64,000 nt of DNA from Rotaria macrura (taxonomy: Eukaryota; Rotifera; Eurotatoria; Philodinida; Philodinidae): NCBI GenBank assembly GCA_900239685.1, contig OENT01000562.1, forward strand, positions 34,223-98,222, written 5' to 3'. Below, piece by piece: positions 24,548-36,180 of this stretch (positions are counted from its first letter, which is position 1; the number at the start of each line of letters is the position of its first letter). A program made the position numbers and the translations under genes. The notes beneath the pieces are model-generated. The model did no database searches. It was not told where the DNA came from and saw only the letters and a list, made by a program, of their open reading frames with translations.

Positions 24548-27500
24548 ATGAATTTCATTGTTAAAACTTCGTTGGGAATATTTTTTGTGATCATTTTAAT
24601 CGATGCTGATATCAATCAAGTGCATAAGAAATACAATGAACAGTGTCGGGTAATAATTATAAAAAATAGACTACGTAGATTAGTATGATGTTCGTTTTGT
24701 CTTTTCGAAATAGTCTCTTCATTGTAATTCATCGACAGAAATTTGTAGCGTTAATCTGAAATGTGATGATAACAAACGAGATACTTTATTAAAATGTGTC
24801 TATTGTGCTCCAAATAATTATTCACTACATTCTCAACAACAATTACCATTAGCAACGCGGCTATTGATTAAATCAAGTGAACCAAGAATTGTGACTCAAA
24901 ATCAATACTTAAGATCAAATACGACAATGGAGGAATCAGTCTATGACGATTACTATGATTATGAGGATGATGAAATATCGGAGAAAAATGATTTAAGTGA
25001 AACAGATGATTATACCAATGATTATATTGAATCATTCGATACCACTATCAATCGATCACAAACAATACGTAAATCGGGTATTTGTCCGAAAGTATCTCAA
25101 AATATTAGTAAATGTAACACAGAGAAAATAATTCAACCTGATTGCCGATTTGATACTGATTGTCCAGGAAATTTAAAATGTTGTGAAGCACCATGTGGCA
25201 AACGTGTTTGTAATACACCTATTAAAAGTAAGTGTATTTCGTATGAGTCGCAGTTTTATCGATCTCTTGTCGCACGAATATCAAATGAAAGTTCTTTTGA
25301 TCGTTGAAGATTATTACATTTTGTTTTCTCCTACTATTTGTATAATAGTAGAAGTTCACTTATTTATTTATATGTCCATGAACTCTACCTACGTATTAGT
25401 TATCGTTGATGTCGATCGTTTTTTTTACGTTAGAACACTCCCCTAGACATCGTCTCAAATACAATGTGAGAGGAAAAAAAAGAGTTTATCTTGTAAGATT
25501 ATTGAATTATACTTGACATTAATGACTATGTAGGATATCCTATCGTATTATTAAGGACATGTAAATTTAATTATCCTAATCGAATCAAATCCTCAATTGT
25601 GCGAACGATTAATTTTATAGATAAACATAAAAATCGAAATCTACGTGCGAAAAATAAAGATGATCTAATTTGTTCGTCGTTTAACGAATTATTTTCCATA
25701 AAATAATGCTTTCAAAATCGATAAATTATGGAACGTTTCACATGCATTTAACGAGTCTCATAGATTATATGATATCGATATTCAAACTTCTACTATTGAA
25801 CTTTTGTGTATTCATCATCGTTTCTATTTTTCAACCGTTGGAATTCCGAATCTCATTAGTAAATAAACTCGAATCTTTTTCATATTCAACTAAATGAAAA
25901 TCATTCTTGACATTGTCGTGCTCAAGCTCATTTGTAGAAAAAATAATAATAAAAAAGAAAGAATTAAATTCAAATTTTGTTCTCTCATGCAAACTTTGAT
26001 TGATCTACGTAGGTTTTTTTTTCATATTATATTAAAATGAATATTAGATGAAAACATTTGCAATCAATTGATAGTCATGATTTAAATGTTTTAATGAAAA
26101 AAAAAATTTTGAACGAATCTTATTACTAGAGAAGAGTTTCATATAGATTTTGTGTTTTTTTTCTGTTCTCATCATGGAAAATGTTTTCTTTTTTGTGAAT
26201 GAAAGCCTGCATTATATCATATGTTTTATAGTTTCGTCTCGTTTTTAATAAACATTTCGTGAAAACGAAGACTTTCAATGGTTAGATAAATGCAATACAA
26301 TTTTATTTTAGTCAAAGTTTCTTTATGTCCAACATCGTTTCAATGTACTCTTAATTGTCCTCTTGGCTATCGAACTGATTCAAATGGTTGTCTCAAATGC
26401 GAATGCCAATCATGTCCATCCATGGAGCAATGTACTAAAAATTGTCCAGTTGGCTATTTAAAGGATCTCTTCGGTTGCGATGTATGTGAATGTAATGATC
26501 GATGTCCACCATTTTCTTGTAGTATTCTTTGCCCATCTGGTGTTGGTTTTGCACAATCAGAAAATGGCTGTCCACTATGTCAGTGTGCAATACCAAGATC
26601 GAAACCCATCGAGCATTCATCTTCATGTCAAGTATATTGAATTAGAAAAGAAAAAAAACGAGACACTTCCTTTACTCAATTTAATTCTTATTAATTAGGA
26701 GGATGTACATTGTCCACCAGGCTTCCGTTGTCTAACGGATGCACACAATGTGCCTATGTGTCAAGCAGGTATTTATCCTCAGGCGTAATGTTGACCGCAT
26801 GCATAGGCGAATACAAAGTCTTGCTCTGTGTTTACGTGATGCATAGGTTCTTTTGTATTTTTTGTTTTGTTTTATTCTTCGTATTCTTAACTTTTGATGA
26901 AGAAAAAATACTAAGAAAAAGACCATTTGAAATAATATGAATAAACCCCTTTCGTATGAGGCGTAAGCAAAAAATATAATATTGTGCTTTGATATTATGC
27001 AAACAAAAATATATTATTCCATTCATAAAAAAAAATGTTTTTCCTCCGTAGAAACCTTTAGGTGATTTTTTTTGTTCGCAGCGAAAACACATAGTCAATA
27101 ACATATACCTTTCCTTTTTTTTCATCATATTTTTTTATGCACTTCTATAACCGACGTACGACATTTAAGTCGGACATTTTTCCTTTTTATTCTTTTACGA
27201 TGTTTATGTCCGAAGAAGAAGAAGGCAAGGAAAGGAAAGGAAAAAAAGAGAGAAGAGAATGAACGATGTATTGTTGGTTGATGTAATAATGCAAAGGGGA
27301 AGCCAAGAGGAGAGAGAGAGTGAGAGAGCAAAAGACGAAGAAAAAAGGAATACCGTCAAATAGTCTTTTGCAATTTTTTTTGCCCTCTGTCTTCCGCCGT
27401 TGTGTGCATTGACGCATTTGATTGCATCGTCGCCTCGTTCCTCGTCAACAACGAGTATAGTTTTTGCGCTCTTTCTTTTTCTATTCGAGTAAAAGAGTAT

Positions 27501-29849
27501 TACGATTTTTTTCTGCAACTATTCAATGATTAATCTCATGAAGTTTATTTTGACGAGCTTTCTGCTCTATCTTATTATTGACCAGGTCCACAGTTCTTCA
27601 GAAGCAGTCATAGATGGTTAGCATTGATATAATTTTTTATTATCATTAAATCGACATTTCTATTGTAGTACCAACATCGAATGTTGACTGTCCCACTGAT
27701 TTGACTTCATGTAGTCGTCCATGTCCTGATGGGAATTATCTACTTGATGGGAAAGGATGTATGACATGTGCATGTGCATCAAGTGAAGGAAGACCATTAG
27801 TAATATGTCCTAAAGTACAATGTCGTTCGATTTGTGGTGATGCTGGTTATAAATTAGATGAAAACGGTTGTCAAACATGTAAATGTATTTCACCAGAAAG
27901 TGTACAGTGTTCACGTGTGATGTGTCGTATGTTCTGTTCGAATGGATTTATGCGAGATGAAAATGGATGTGAATACTGTGCTTGTAACTCATCACCACAA
28001 CAGTGTCCAGAATTGAAATGTTTAAAATCATGTATAAATGGTTATCGAAAAGATTACAGTGGTATGATTAGTGTTTCTTTTTTCTTATTTCGATCATGGA
28101 CTATTTAATATGCAATTCTTCGGTTAAAGGTTGTCAAACATGTGAATGCGAAGACCAACAAGACAATAAATGTGCACCTTTGGAATGTGATTTGAAATGT
28201 AAATATGGTTTACAACGTGATAAATTCGGCTGTAAGCAATGTTCATGTAATCTTTGTTCGATGCGAACATGTCGAATGTATTGCATGTATGGTTTTCGAC
28301 GAAATGAAGATGGTTGTGAAATATGTGAATGTGATTGGGCTCCTGTTTCAGAAAAAATTCAATGTAGTGAGGTAAGAATTTTCTTCTGTCAATTAAAGAT
28401 CTACTCAATTCATGATATTGTTTAGTGTATGCTTCATTGAATTTGTATGGATATCATAAAATGTTTCTCGAATAATACTATTTTAAATATTTAGTTGCCA
28501 TCGAAATGTCTTGAACTCTGATGTCGGTTCGTCTATCATAGAAACACTTTATTTTATTGAAAATTCCATTTTCATAAAATGCTTGCAGTAGTAAATGGAT
28601 GCAGATTTACAGGCCAATGAATCAGTAATCGATGTAATGATTTTTTTGAACCACAGGGTTCCGATAATTTCAGATATTAGAAAAAGAAAAGTCTGCCGAT
28701 AAAATTTCTTTCATCCCTAAATTGACGATATCGAATAGAAATACGATGCAATACACGAGCATATGAAAATTTAGTACAACTACATAGAATAATAAAATTA
28801 TGTTAATTTTGTTTTTTTTCTTCTGAATAGAGAATTCCATGTCCTGGTACTCGTGTTTGTAATATGAATTTAAGATTATGTGAAACAGGTAAATGTGAAG
28901 TTGTTTCATTGCCATCATCATTATGTTGTTTGTTTTAGTCGATCCGGATCGAGTAAATTGGTTTCTCTACGATTTTGAAATTCGTAGTGAAATATTTAAT
29001 GATGAAAAATTTTTGCAATTATTTAAAAAGTATTTTTAAAAATATTTATTTATTTTCGATATGCGAATATTTAACTGTAATTTAGTGGTTTGATTAATAA
29101 TATTGCTACGAAATATGGTTTAGAAGTAACACAAATAGCTGTTTCATCGGTTCAACCAAATGGCTTAACTGCATTTCACATAATGCCATTCTTTGCTGAA
29201 AATATGGATGAATTCGAAAAGAAAATGGATCAAATCGATATCGATGTATTAGATTAAAAAATAAACAATATTATAATCGTTCATCCTTGTTTGCATTTAT
29301 TGTTTTAGTTGAATTCGCATGAATTTCGTTCAGTATTACCAGCTGTTGTAAATGTTATTGACGGTATTGATCATCGACAGTCAACAAGATCTGGTCTCGG
29401 TCGATTATGTGAGAAATTAAGAAACTTTGTACGTATGAATACGAAATCGATCATGGCTATAATCATCGTTCTTTTTGTTTCAACTGGACTGTTTATTATT
29501 CTTATGCATCTTAATGTAAGTATATCATTCTTGTTCTTTCTTTTGTCCGGATGTGCTTTTGTATTGATTATTCTTAAAAAACAAACTTATCTAGGCCTAT
29601 CGTCGTCGTTTCACACAAGCAAGTCGTTCGGATGTAAATAGAAACTTTTCATTTTATTTGTCAAAATATTTTAAATCCTATTTTGAATTCACTCTTTAGT
29701 CGAAATCACCTATTTATGACACGACGTATCATCAAGCACCGACAGACGATGATCCATATAGCAGTGTTCATGTTACTGGTGGTTCGCCCTATGTTCCTGT
29801 TGGATGTGATGATTTAAAACTATCGAACGACAAACGAATATACGTCTAA
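24548..29849 (+). CDS. Single-pass membrane protein with WAP and antistasin-like domains
   Basis: Twelve exons join in frame: 24548-24649, 24714-25227, 26312-26631, 26699-26768, 27669-28061, 28130-28371, 28831-28888, 28939-29029, 29086-29245, 29309-29515, 29595-29633 and 29700-29849. The product is 781 residues. In order it has a signal peptide (about 1-21), a Cys-poor acidic Asp/Tyr-rich spacer (about 85-140), a WAP four-disulfide core (about 155-205, with CRFDTDCPGNLKCC), and nine antistasin-like modules of the form C-x4-C-x3-C-x2-GY-x5-GC-x2-C-x-C (about 207-535). Then come a Cys-poor juxtamembrane domain of about 100 residues (about 560-660), a transmembrane helix (about 697-718, IMAIIIVLFVSTGLFIILM) and a 60-residue tail. 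WAP and antistasin modules are usually protease inhibitors or extracellular ligand binders; CRIM1 has a comparable antistasin-plus-TM layout. No orthologue was recognised. Confidence 0.88.
25228..26311 (+). other. Intron 2 of the WAP/antistasin gene (1.1 kb)
   Basis: Separates the WAP exon from the first antistasin exon. It is A+T-rich; nothing else was recognised. Confidence 0.75.
26769..27668 (+). other. Intron 4 of the WAP/antistasin gene (0.9 kb)
   Basis: Contains a purine-rich stretch (about 27220-27370) that produces overlapping low-complexity open frames on the minus strand. A 31-nt exon-like piece at 27591-27621 has splice-like ends but would break the reading frame. Confidence 0.7.
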
Positions 29850-32800
29850 TCAAATAGAAGGAGAACAAAAAGGACTTTTGATATATTTTTATTCATTTCT
29901 CAATTTCGACATAAGTCTTTTTTCTTTAAAATCATCCTTATGATTTTAATTAAGGTGATGTTCTGGTTTTCTTCTTCTTTTAAATGTTTCTCGCGACTGT
30001 AAAGTTCTTTTTTCTGTCTACTTTCTCATTTATCGTGTATGCATATATCTCTAAAGAATATACACAGTGGAAACCAATGGACAGTCTTATCTATTGTATT
30101 TTGTTTGTTTTATGTCGTCGTATTTCATATCAAAATATACGTGATGTTCATTAGCGTAAAAAATATTGCACTTTTTTGTTTCTAAGCGACTAGTAGAACT
30201 TGACTATTGTGTTTCTTAAGAGTTAAATAAAACATGCAAGGAAATGATTGTTTAACTGTCGTTCTACGCATGCATTCAATAGCAATTGAAAGAAAAACAT
30301 AATGCACAACAATGTAATTTTCTTAATCACAACTAAAAAGATCCATGCATGATTTCCAAGATACTTTCGTTTGTCATGTTTAGTGTATTGCTATGACTAA
30401 GCGCTTCACAAATATAATTTTAAAATATAATTTGACTGGTTTATGTGAGAAAATAAAAATATAAAAGCATCTTGATTAAATTCTAGGCACATGATAGATC
30501 TATTTTGGAAAAAAATGTTCTATTCGTGAGGGTCGCTTCTAATTTCTTGCTGTTGATTTTTTTTTCATCGAGAGACAATAGAGAGCAGACTTAGATTGTA
30601 ATATTTTATCCTAGATTTTTAATGGTGCATAGAAACTAAATCTTTGAAATTTCCACTATTACGTGTATATAGACAGTATTGTACATGTTTACTATAAGTT
30701 TCATGTTATGATAGATTTGAGTGACGCGGTCTAGAATTCAATGGACCGAAAAAGTATTACTCATAATCATCACCAAAGTACGCACAATGTATTTATGTGA
30801 TCAACAAGAATAATGAGAAACGTAGATTACATGTCGATAAATAGAAATGAATGGTGTTTTCTTTTTCGAAGAGAACATTGTGAATTATATTCTGATCGCT
30901 AAACCTGTTTAAAGTTCTCTTTTTAGAAATAGTAATTATTTTTGCCAACTGAAAGTAATCTGAAGTAATATTTATTTGGAATCTGATTTCAGAAACATCT
31001 GTAATGACATTCTTGTGTCCTAGATTGAAAGGCTAGGATCGAGAAACAAAAAACCATATGTGCTCTGTAGTCTATAGAGAACAAAATTGTTGAAGATACA
31101 ACTACTATCTCTATTTTCGAGTGTGAAACGATTGTCTGTTCGTAGACGAGAAATTCATCTCTGCTCATCTTAAACAAGTAGTACAATTGACAATATTTGT
31201 ACCATGCATTACACTGTTGCTTCTAATTAGTTACTGTTAGCATCCATAAGAATGCAGAATTCGTCTGCAACAATGATTGCGAAAAATGAGAATGAAATAT
31301 CGAACTATGACACTATTATCACATATGAGCAATGCAAACTCTATTTGAACTAACAACAACGCAATACTGGAGTTTATGTTAGAGAATGATATGGATCAGT
31401 ATTATCGATGTGTTTCTCTAAATATAATATAGATGTATGACGTTATAATTTCTCATGAAACACGTGAATGTACTGCTATTATCTCGTCATTAGATGTTAA
31501 GTCATCTTTTATATTTTCTATTCATTTCACTCAAGGACATATTTTAGTCAATTAGATGATTGACTATAAAAAAAAACATTTCTCTCTGTCGATTTGAGAC
31601 ACGTATCTATTGCGAGATTGTACTTGGATCTAAATTTAGTTATCCATTGATAAGCGTCTTGTTCTAATTGAACTTTCAAAATAGGTCGATATTTTTCTGA
31701 CTATTTTAACACACGACAACTGACCTATATGAATCATTGTCAACGACTCGTATTAAGTGAATCAACAAAGAAGACGAGAATATAAATCTACATTTGTATC
31801 GTTTTTAATAGATATCGAAATGTCAATTCTAAATGTTGAGTTAACACTTTCTTATCGTATTGCATGAGAGCTTCCATGGGAATGAAACGGAATGTAGTGA
31901 CCTATTGAATTACATATGCCAGGGATTTGTTTACTTGAAATCCAAGTGTAATCAATCGGTGCAGTACCTTTTACTCGACCTTCGGTATCAATATGTGTGC
32001 ACTACACTACTCTATTATAACAGCTGCATCTTTTTCGCACAAACCACGAGCGTATGTTAGAGAGACAACTTGAGGAAAGGCAAAAAAATGAACTGACAAC
32101 TGTTGTTTGTCGTTAAAATCGAGTTTCCAACGCATTAGAAATTGAATATTCTCTCATAGTTAACTGTTCAATGATCATCTTCTATTCGTGAAACCTAAGA
32201 ACAACCTGATGCATGTTCAGAAGTTTCCTTTCGTGAGTATTCTATATTATGATGAATGTAACTGTACTAGTCGAAACGCAATAAGTTTGTGTACCGTCTC
32301 GTAGATAAATTGATACCCGATGTTAGAAATACGAGTGCTTTCATACAAGTGACACCTGCTAATGTACGTATTTTAAAAGACGAAAAATACTCCGTGCGAT
32401 GCCTTGAAAATGAATTATCAAATATAAATGATGTAATTATTTGAATAGTTTGAATATCGAAGCAGTTTTTGCAATGATTTGATTCTCCTCAGTAAGCACT
32501 GGAGCTGATTGTGAGTTTACACAATATGGTAGCAATCTGATTCATTTTCTATTAGATAGAGTCAAATATGTGAATCAAAAATGTATATCCGGAAAACCCA
32601 AATATGGAACTAATAAATTCTCGAATTTCTTCGACTTTTAAAAGGTGTCAAAAACAACTCGCAACAGTTGAAATGAAAGTTTTTCTGTATCGTCATGTTC
32701 TAAAACTGAAATATTACTGTGAAAAATCAAACGAGCCAAAAAGAATTTTATTAGTCGAGAATATTTTGCTTGTGCAATAACAAGAATCGAATGATTTTTT

Positions 32801-33327
32801 TACGATTTCCTTCTGCTGATATATTTATATCTGAAATGTTTTGGTACTAGAAAATGTGGTATAGAAATTTTTTAGGAGCTCAAGTAGTTATTTACATCTT
32901 CTACATCAGTGTCAGTCCGTAATCGATTACAGTGGTAACTACTGTATAAAAAGATGCTGCAGAAATCTACGAAACATCAGAAAAATGGTACTAGAACCAT
33001 AACTTGTCAAGATGCCGTATGTTTAATGAAGAGAGAACTTCAACAAATCAGGTTTGAATACTTGCGAATGAGATGATGTTAGGCATGACAGTTATACTCT
33101 AGAAAAAAGTGCGCTAAAGTTACAAGACATTTTTTAACTTCTATTAAAAAATCAAACGATTTGAACACTTGTTAACTAAAGCATTCATTTAGAGCTCAGA
33201 GTCACGTTCGACATGCAAGCTAATAGTTTTATATCCATCTTTATTCGAACTATTCAAGATTTAGAAAAATTCTGTTCTTGAACATATTTGAGTATTATAG
33301 AAAATAGCACAAGCTTTTAGTATTTGC
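29850..33327. other. Intergenic, no gene recognised
   Basis: About 3.5 kb starting with the probable 3' UTR of the WAP/antistasin gene. Open frames are short and lack recognisable domains on both strands. Confidence 0.65.
30226..30231 (+). terminator. Candidate poly(A) signal for the WAP/antistasin gene
   Basis: AATAAA about 375 nt after the stop codon, on the coding strand. No earlier perfect hexamer was noticed in the 3' flank. Confidence 0.4.
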
Positions 33328-34399
33328 AATTGACATAGAGTCATAAGTCCTTATTCTACCAGAAAAAAAACGTGCTCAGAAAAATGTCAATAGCTCACGT
33401 TCTGAATGACATTCAGATCTGAATTTTATTTTCCAGAATAGAGCAAATATTTCTCTTTCAGCTGATGTAAACTTCGTTGAAAAATATTCAAATGAGTTCG
33501 TACAATGAGCGTGACATTGACACGGGGGTAAATTTTTATCCAATTCTGCTGTGTTCTTTATTTTGCCGGTCAATGTATTTTGTTTCTTATTCTGCCGTTT
33601 ACATGTAAAATTGCAATAGGTTTTAGAAAAAGTTAATTTTCTTTATGAAAATGACATTTATCTAAAATAAAACGCAGATCACTAAATTTCTCTAACCATA
33701 GTGCATTGACTTGTATATTTTTTCAAGATGATTCAAGTTCATTTTCCTCGACTTTTTACATCAACAAAATAAAAAAGTTATACTAAGCTCTGTTTCGTGT
33801 TCCTAATTCTGCCGGTCAATGGAAAAATTTTTCCTTATTATGCCGATCAATGTAATTTTGATCCTAATTTTGCCGAGACCCTAAAATACAAAAAAAACTT
33901 ATCGAAACATCTCCGATTGAAATTGGGATACATATCTTCAAGACAGAAGACAGTTTTGAAAAAATGTGTCATTTCCTTCTCACCAAGTCCTTTTTGCAAT
34001 TTATCTCCTCCTAACATACCCAAGTTAGAGCTTTCATCAAATATTTCTATTTACTAAATCAAAATGAAACGATGTATCCCAATTTCAATCGGAAATTTTT
34101 TGATACATATTTTTGTATTTTATGGTCTCGGCGTAATTAGAAACAAAAGTGCATTGATCGGCAAAATAAAGAACGCAGTAGAACATGATAAAAACTTACC
34201 CCCTGCTATTGTCATTCTCAGTGTTCAAAGTCATTTGAATATCTTTCAACAAATTTTACATCAGTTGATAGAGAAATGTTTGCTCTATTCTAGAAAATAA
34301 AATTCAGATCTTTATGTCATTCAGAACGTGAGTTATTGACATTTTTTTGAGTACGTTTATTTTCCGGTAGAATTAGAACTTCAGACTCTGTCTACAATT
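33328..34399. mobile_element. Foldback element with long imperfect inverted arms
   Basis: The left sequence from about 33328 (CAATTGACATAGAGTC) and the reverse complement of the right end at 34399 run parallel for more than 250 bp. This includes the shared TTATTCTACC / TAATTCTACC block, the stretch around CTCACGTTCTGAATGACAT, and GATTGAAATTGGGATACAT near the centre. The left arm holds an extra insert of roughly 280 bp (about 33580-33860) absent from the right. A short unit of the form TTTGCCGGTCAATG recurs at least four times in the left arm and is matched inverted on the right. No transposase frame is present, so it is a non-autonomous foldback or MITE-like element. No target duplication was resolved. 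Confidence 0.75.
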
Positions 34400-34489
34400 C
34401 TACATGTCTCATAGTGAGACGCGTTTTTTTATATTCCGATTTTGAGAATTCTCATCCTGAACATTCTCGAAGGTAGCCGAATTCTTCAG

Positions 34490-35200
34490 CTAATTAGATA
34501 GGAGACATAAGAGGATCAGGCAGATAATCCTCCTCGTGGAGATCCTTAGGGAATGTACTATAGGCCTACATCCCTCTGGATGGATGCTGGGCATATGTTC
34601 AACGTTTGGGGAATTAAAGCTCATTTTTCGGCTAACTGCTGTTCGGCTTATAATGCTGTGGGCAATTTACTAACTGTAAGTGGATGGTCTTGCTGCAGTA
34701 GACAACATCTGACGGCCGACATTCATGTAAATTTCTTACACGCCGACTCAGAAACGCCTCACCTGAGGTTATTATGGGTTGTGTACCGGCGCCTGCCTTT
34801 ATGGGTGGACCGTTTGGTTTATGGGAGAGCACCGTGAAGACAGGACGGAATGGGTGCAGAAGAGTGGGCGGTAGACAACTAAGGCATCCGCTAAGGAGTG
34901 TCCCCGGAGACCACGTGGATTCAGCAGAGGTTTCTGAATGCAAACTTGTAATGATCGGGTCATATGTCTAGCAAAAGCTATTATCTTCATGATCGGAGTT
35001 TATGGGCCTTTGTACTATTGCTTGCAAAGTACATCGTAGTGGATCGTCTTATTTTGGCCGAAAACAGCAAGTCTGGATATAAGGCTATCCAGATTTTACC
35101 CGTACTTTTCCTCGCGAGGGGAGCACGTCAGCGAGTGACGCGCATGAAGGAGACACAAACGAGGAAATTTCACAACACAGAAATACATCTTAGATCGCTT
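34490..35200. other. GC-rich island of unknown origin
   Basis: About 700 bp with visibly higher G+C than the flanks, starting near the right end of the foldback element. Open frames of 60-100 codons exist on both strands, but none has a recognised domain or convincing splice sites. It could be a fragment of a mobile element's non-coding part, or sequence of foreign origin. Confidence 0.5.
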
Positions 35201-36180
35201 ACAACACTGAAATGATAATTGTTTGACTATTAACTTTCTTGATTCTTACGCTGTATGTTTAACGAAAATAGAAAGAGTTAGCTTTCACCGGTATAGTCGA
35301 TAGAAATTTTCTCTAGATTACACTATCGCTTATTACAGTACGAAAGTTTTTATAAGAAGAATGGTGAGAAGCGGACAGTATTAGGATGTTACGTGGAGAG
35401 AACAACAGCCCTTAAATCTAGAAATAAACGTACAACTCATGAATATCCATCTTCATGTAACCAAACTGCTCGAAAACACTATCAGAAATATTCAGAATGA
35501 GTCAACATCAGTTTCTGATAGACAACATGATTAACAATGTTCAATGACTTTGTACAAAAAAGTCTTCTGTTTGTGATCAAGCTCTTTTGATCAATGATAT
35601 TTGATATACTACTGAAATCAAATTGCATTATCTTGATGTCAGATGTTATCTTCGATCAAACTGAAAGAAAAAGAAATCCTTAATGGCTTCGGTAGATATC
35701 TTCTTTCATTTGTTTCTGAAATTTTCAATCTACTTCAGTTCAATAACGTTGCTTCATCGATCATGAATTTTCAGTAAGATTATTAGAGGAAACATAAATA
35801 TGGTTTCGAAATTTATCGATTTCAGTTGTCTATTGAATAATTTTTAAAAAAATGGACCTTTATTTTGGTAAATTCGTTTTACAATTGTAGGTAGAAAAAA
35901 AAGAAGATTTCTTGTATAGACATTAATCACACTTGGATTTTGCAGTTCTGAAGTATAGTAGAGCTGTATGATCAATTTAAAAATTGTTTATTTTTGTTTT
36001 GCTTTAAATATTAACTTGATAGATTCACAATCGTTCAGAAATTCATATACACTAGAATATAATAAAATATTAACCGAAGTACAGAAAAAAACAAACAGTT
36101 TAAAGTATTACATTGTCTGTTGCTATTGATTATGTCAATAAAATGAAGTGAAAAAGATACGAATAGCTGCCGATTCCGAC
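35201..36180. other. Intergenic, no gene recognised
   Basis: A+T-rich stretch between the GC-rich island and the glutamate-receptor relic. Nothing recognisable on either strand. Confidence 0.6.

Noticed and set aside
27125..27518. Overlapping minus-strand frames of 68-104 codons
   Set aside because: Low-complexity Ser/Phe/Leu-rich translation of a purine-rich intron segment.
27591..27621. 31-nt micro-exon in the WAP/antistasin gene
   Set aside because: It would shift the frame and stop translation; direct joining of 26768 to 27669 is in frame.
34553..34990. Overlapping frames on both strands in the GC-rich island
   Set aside because: High G+C lowers stop frequency; no domain, no splice logic and no preference for one strand.
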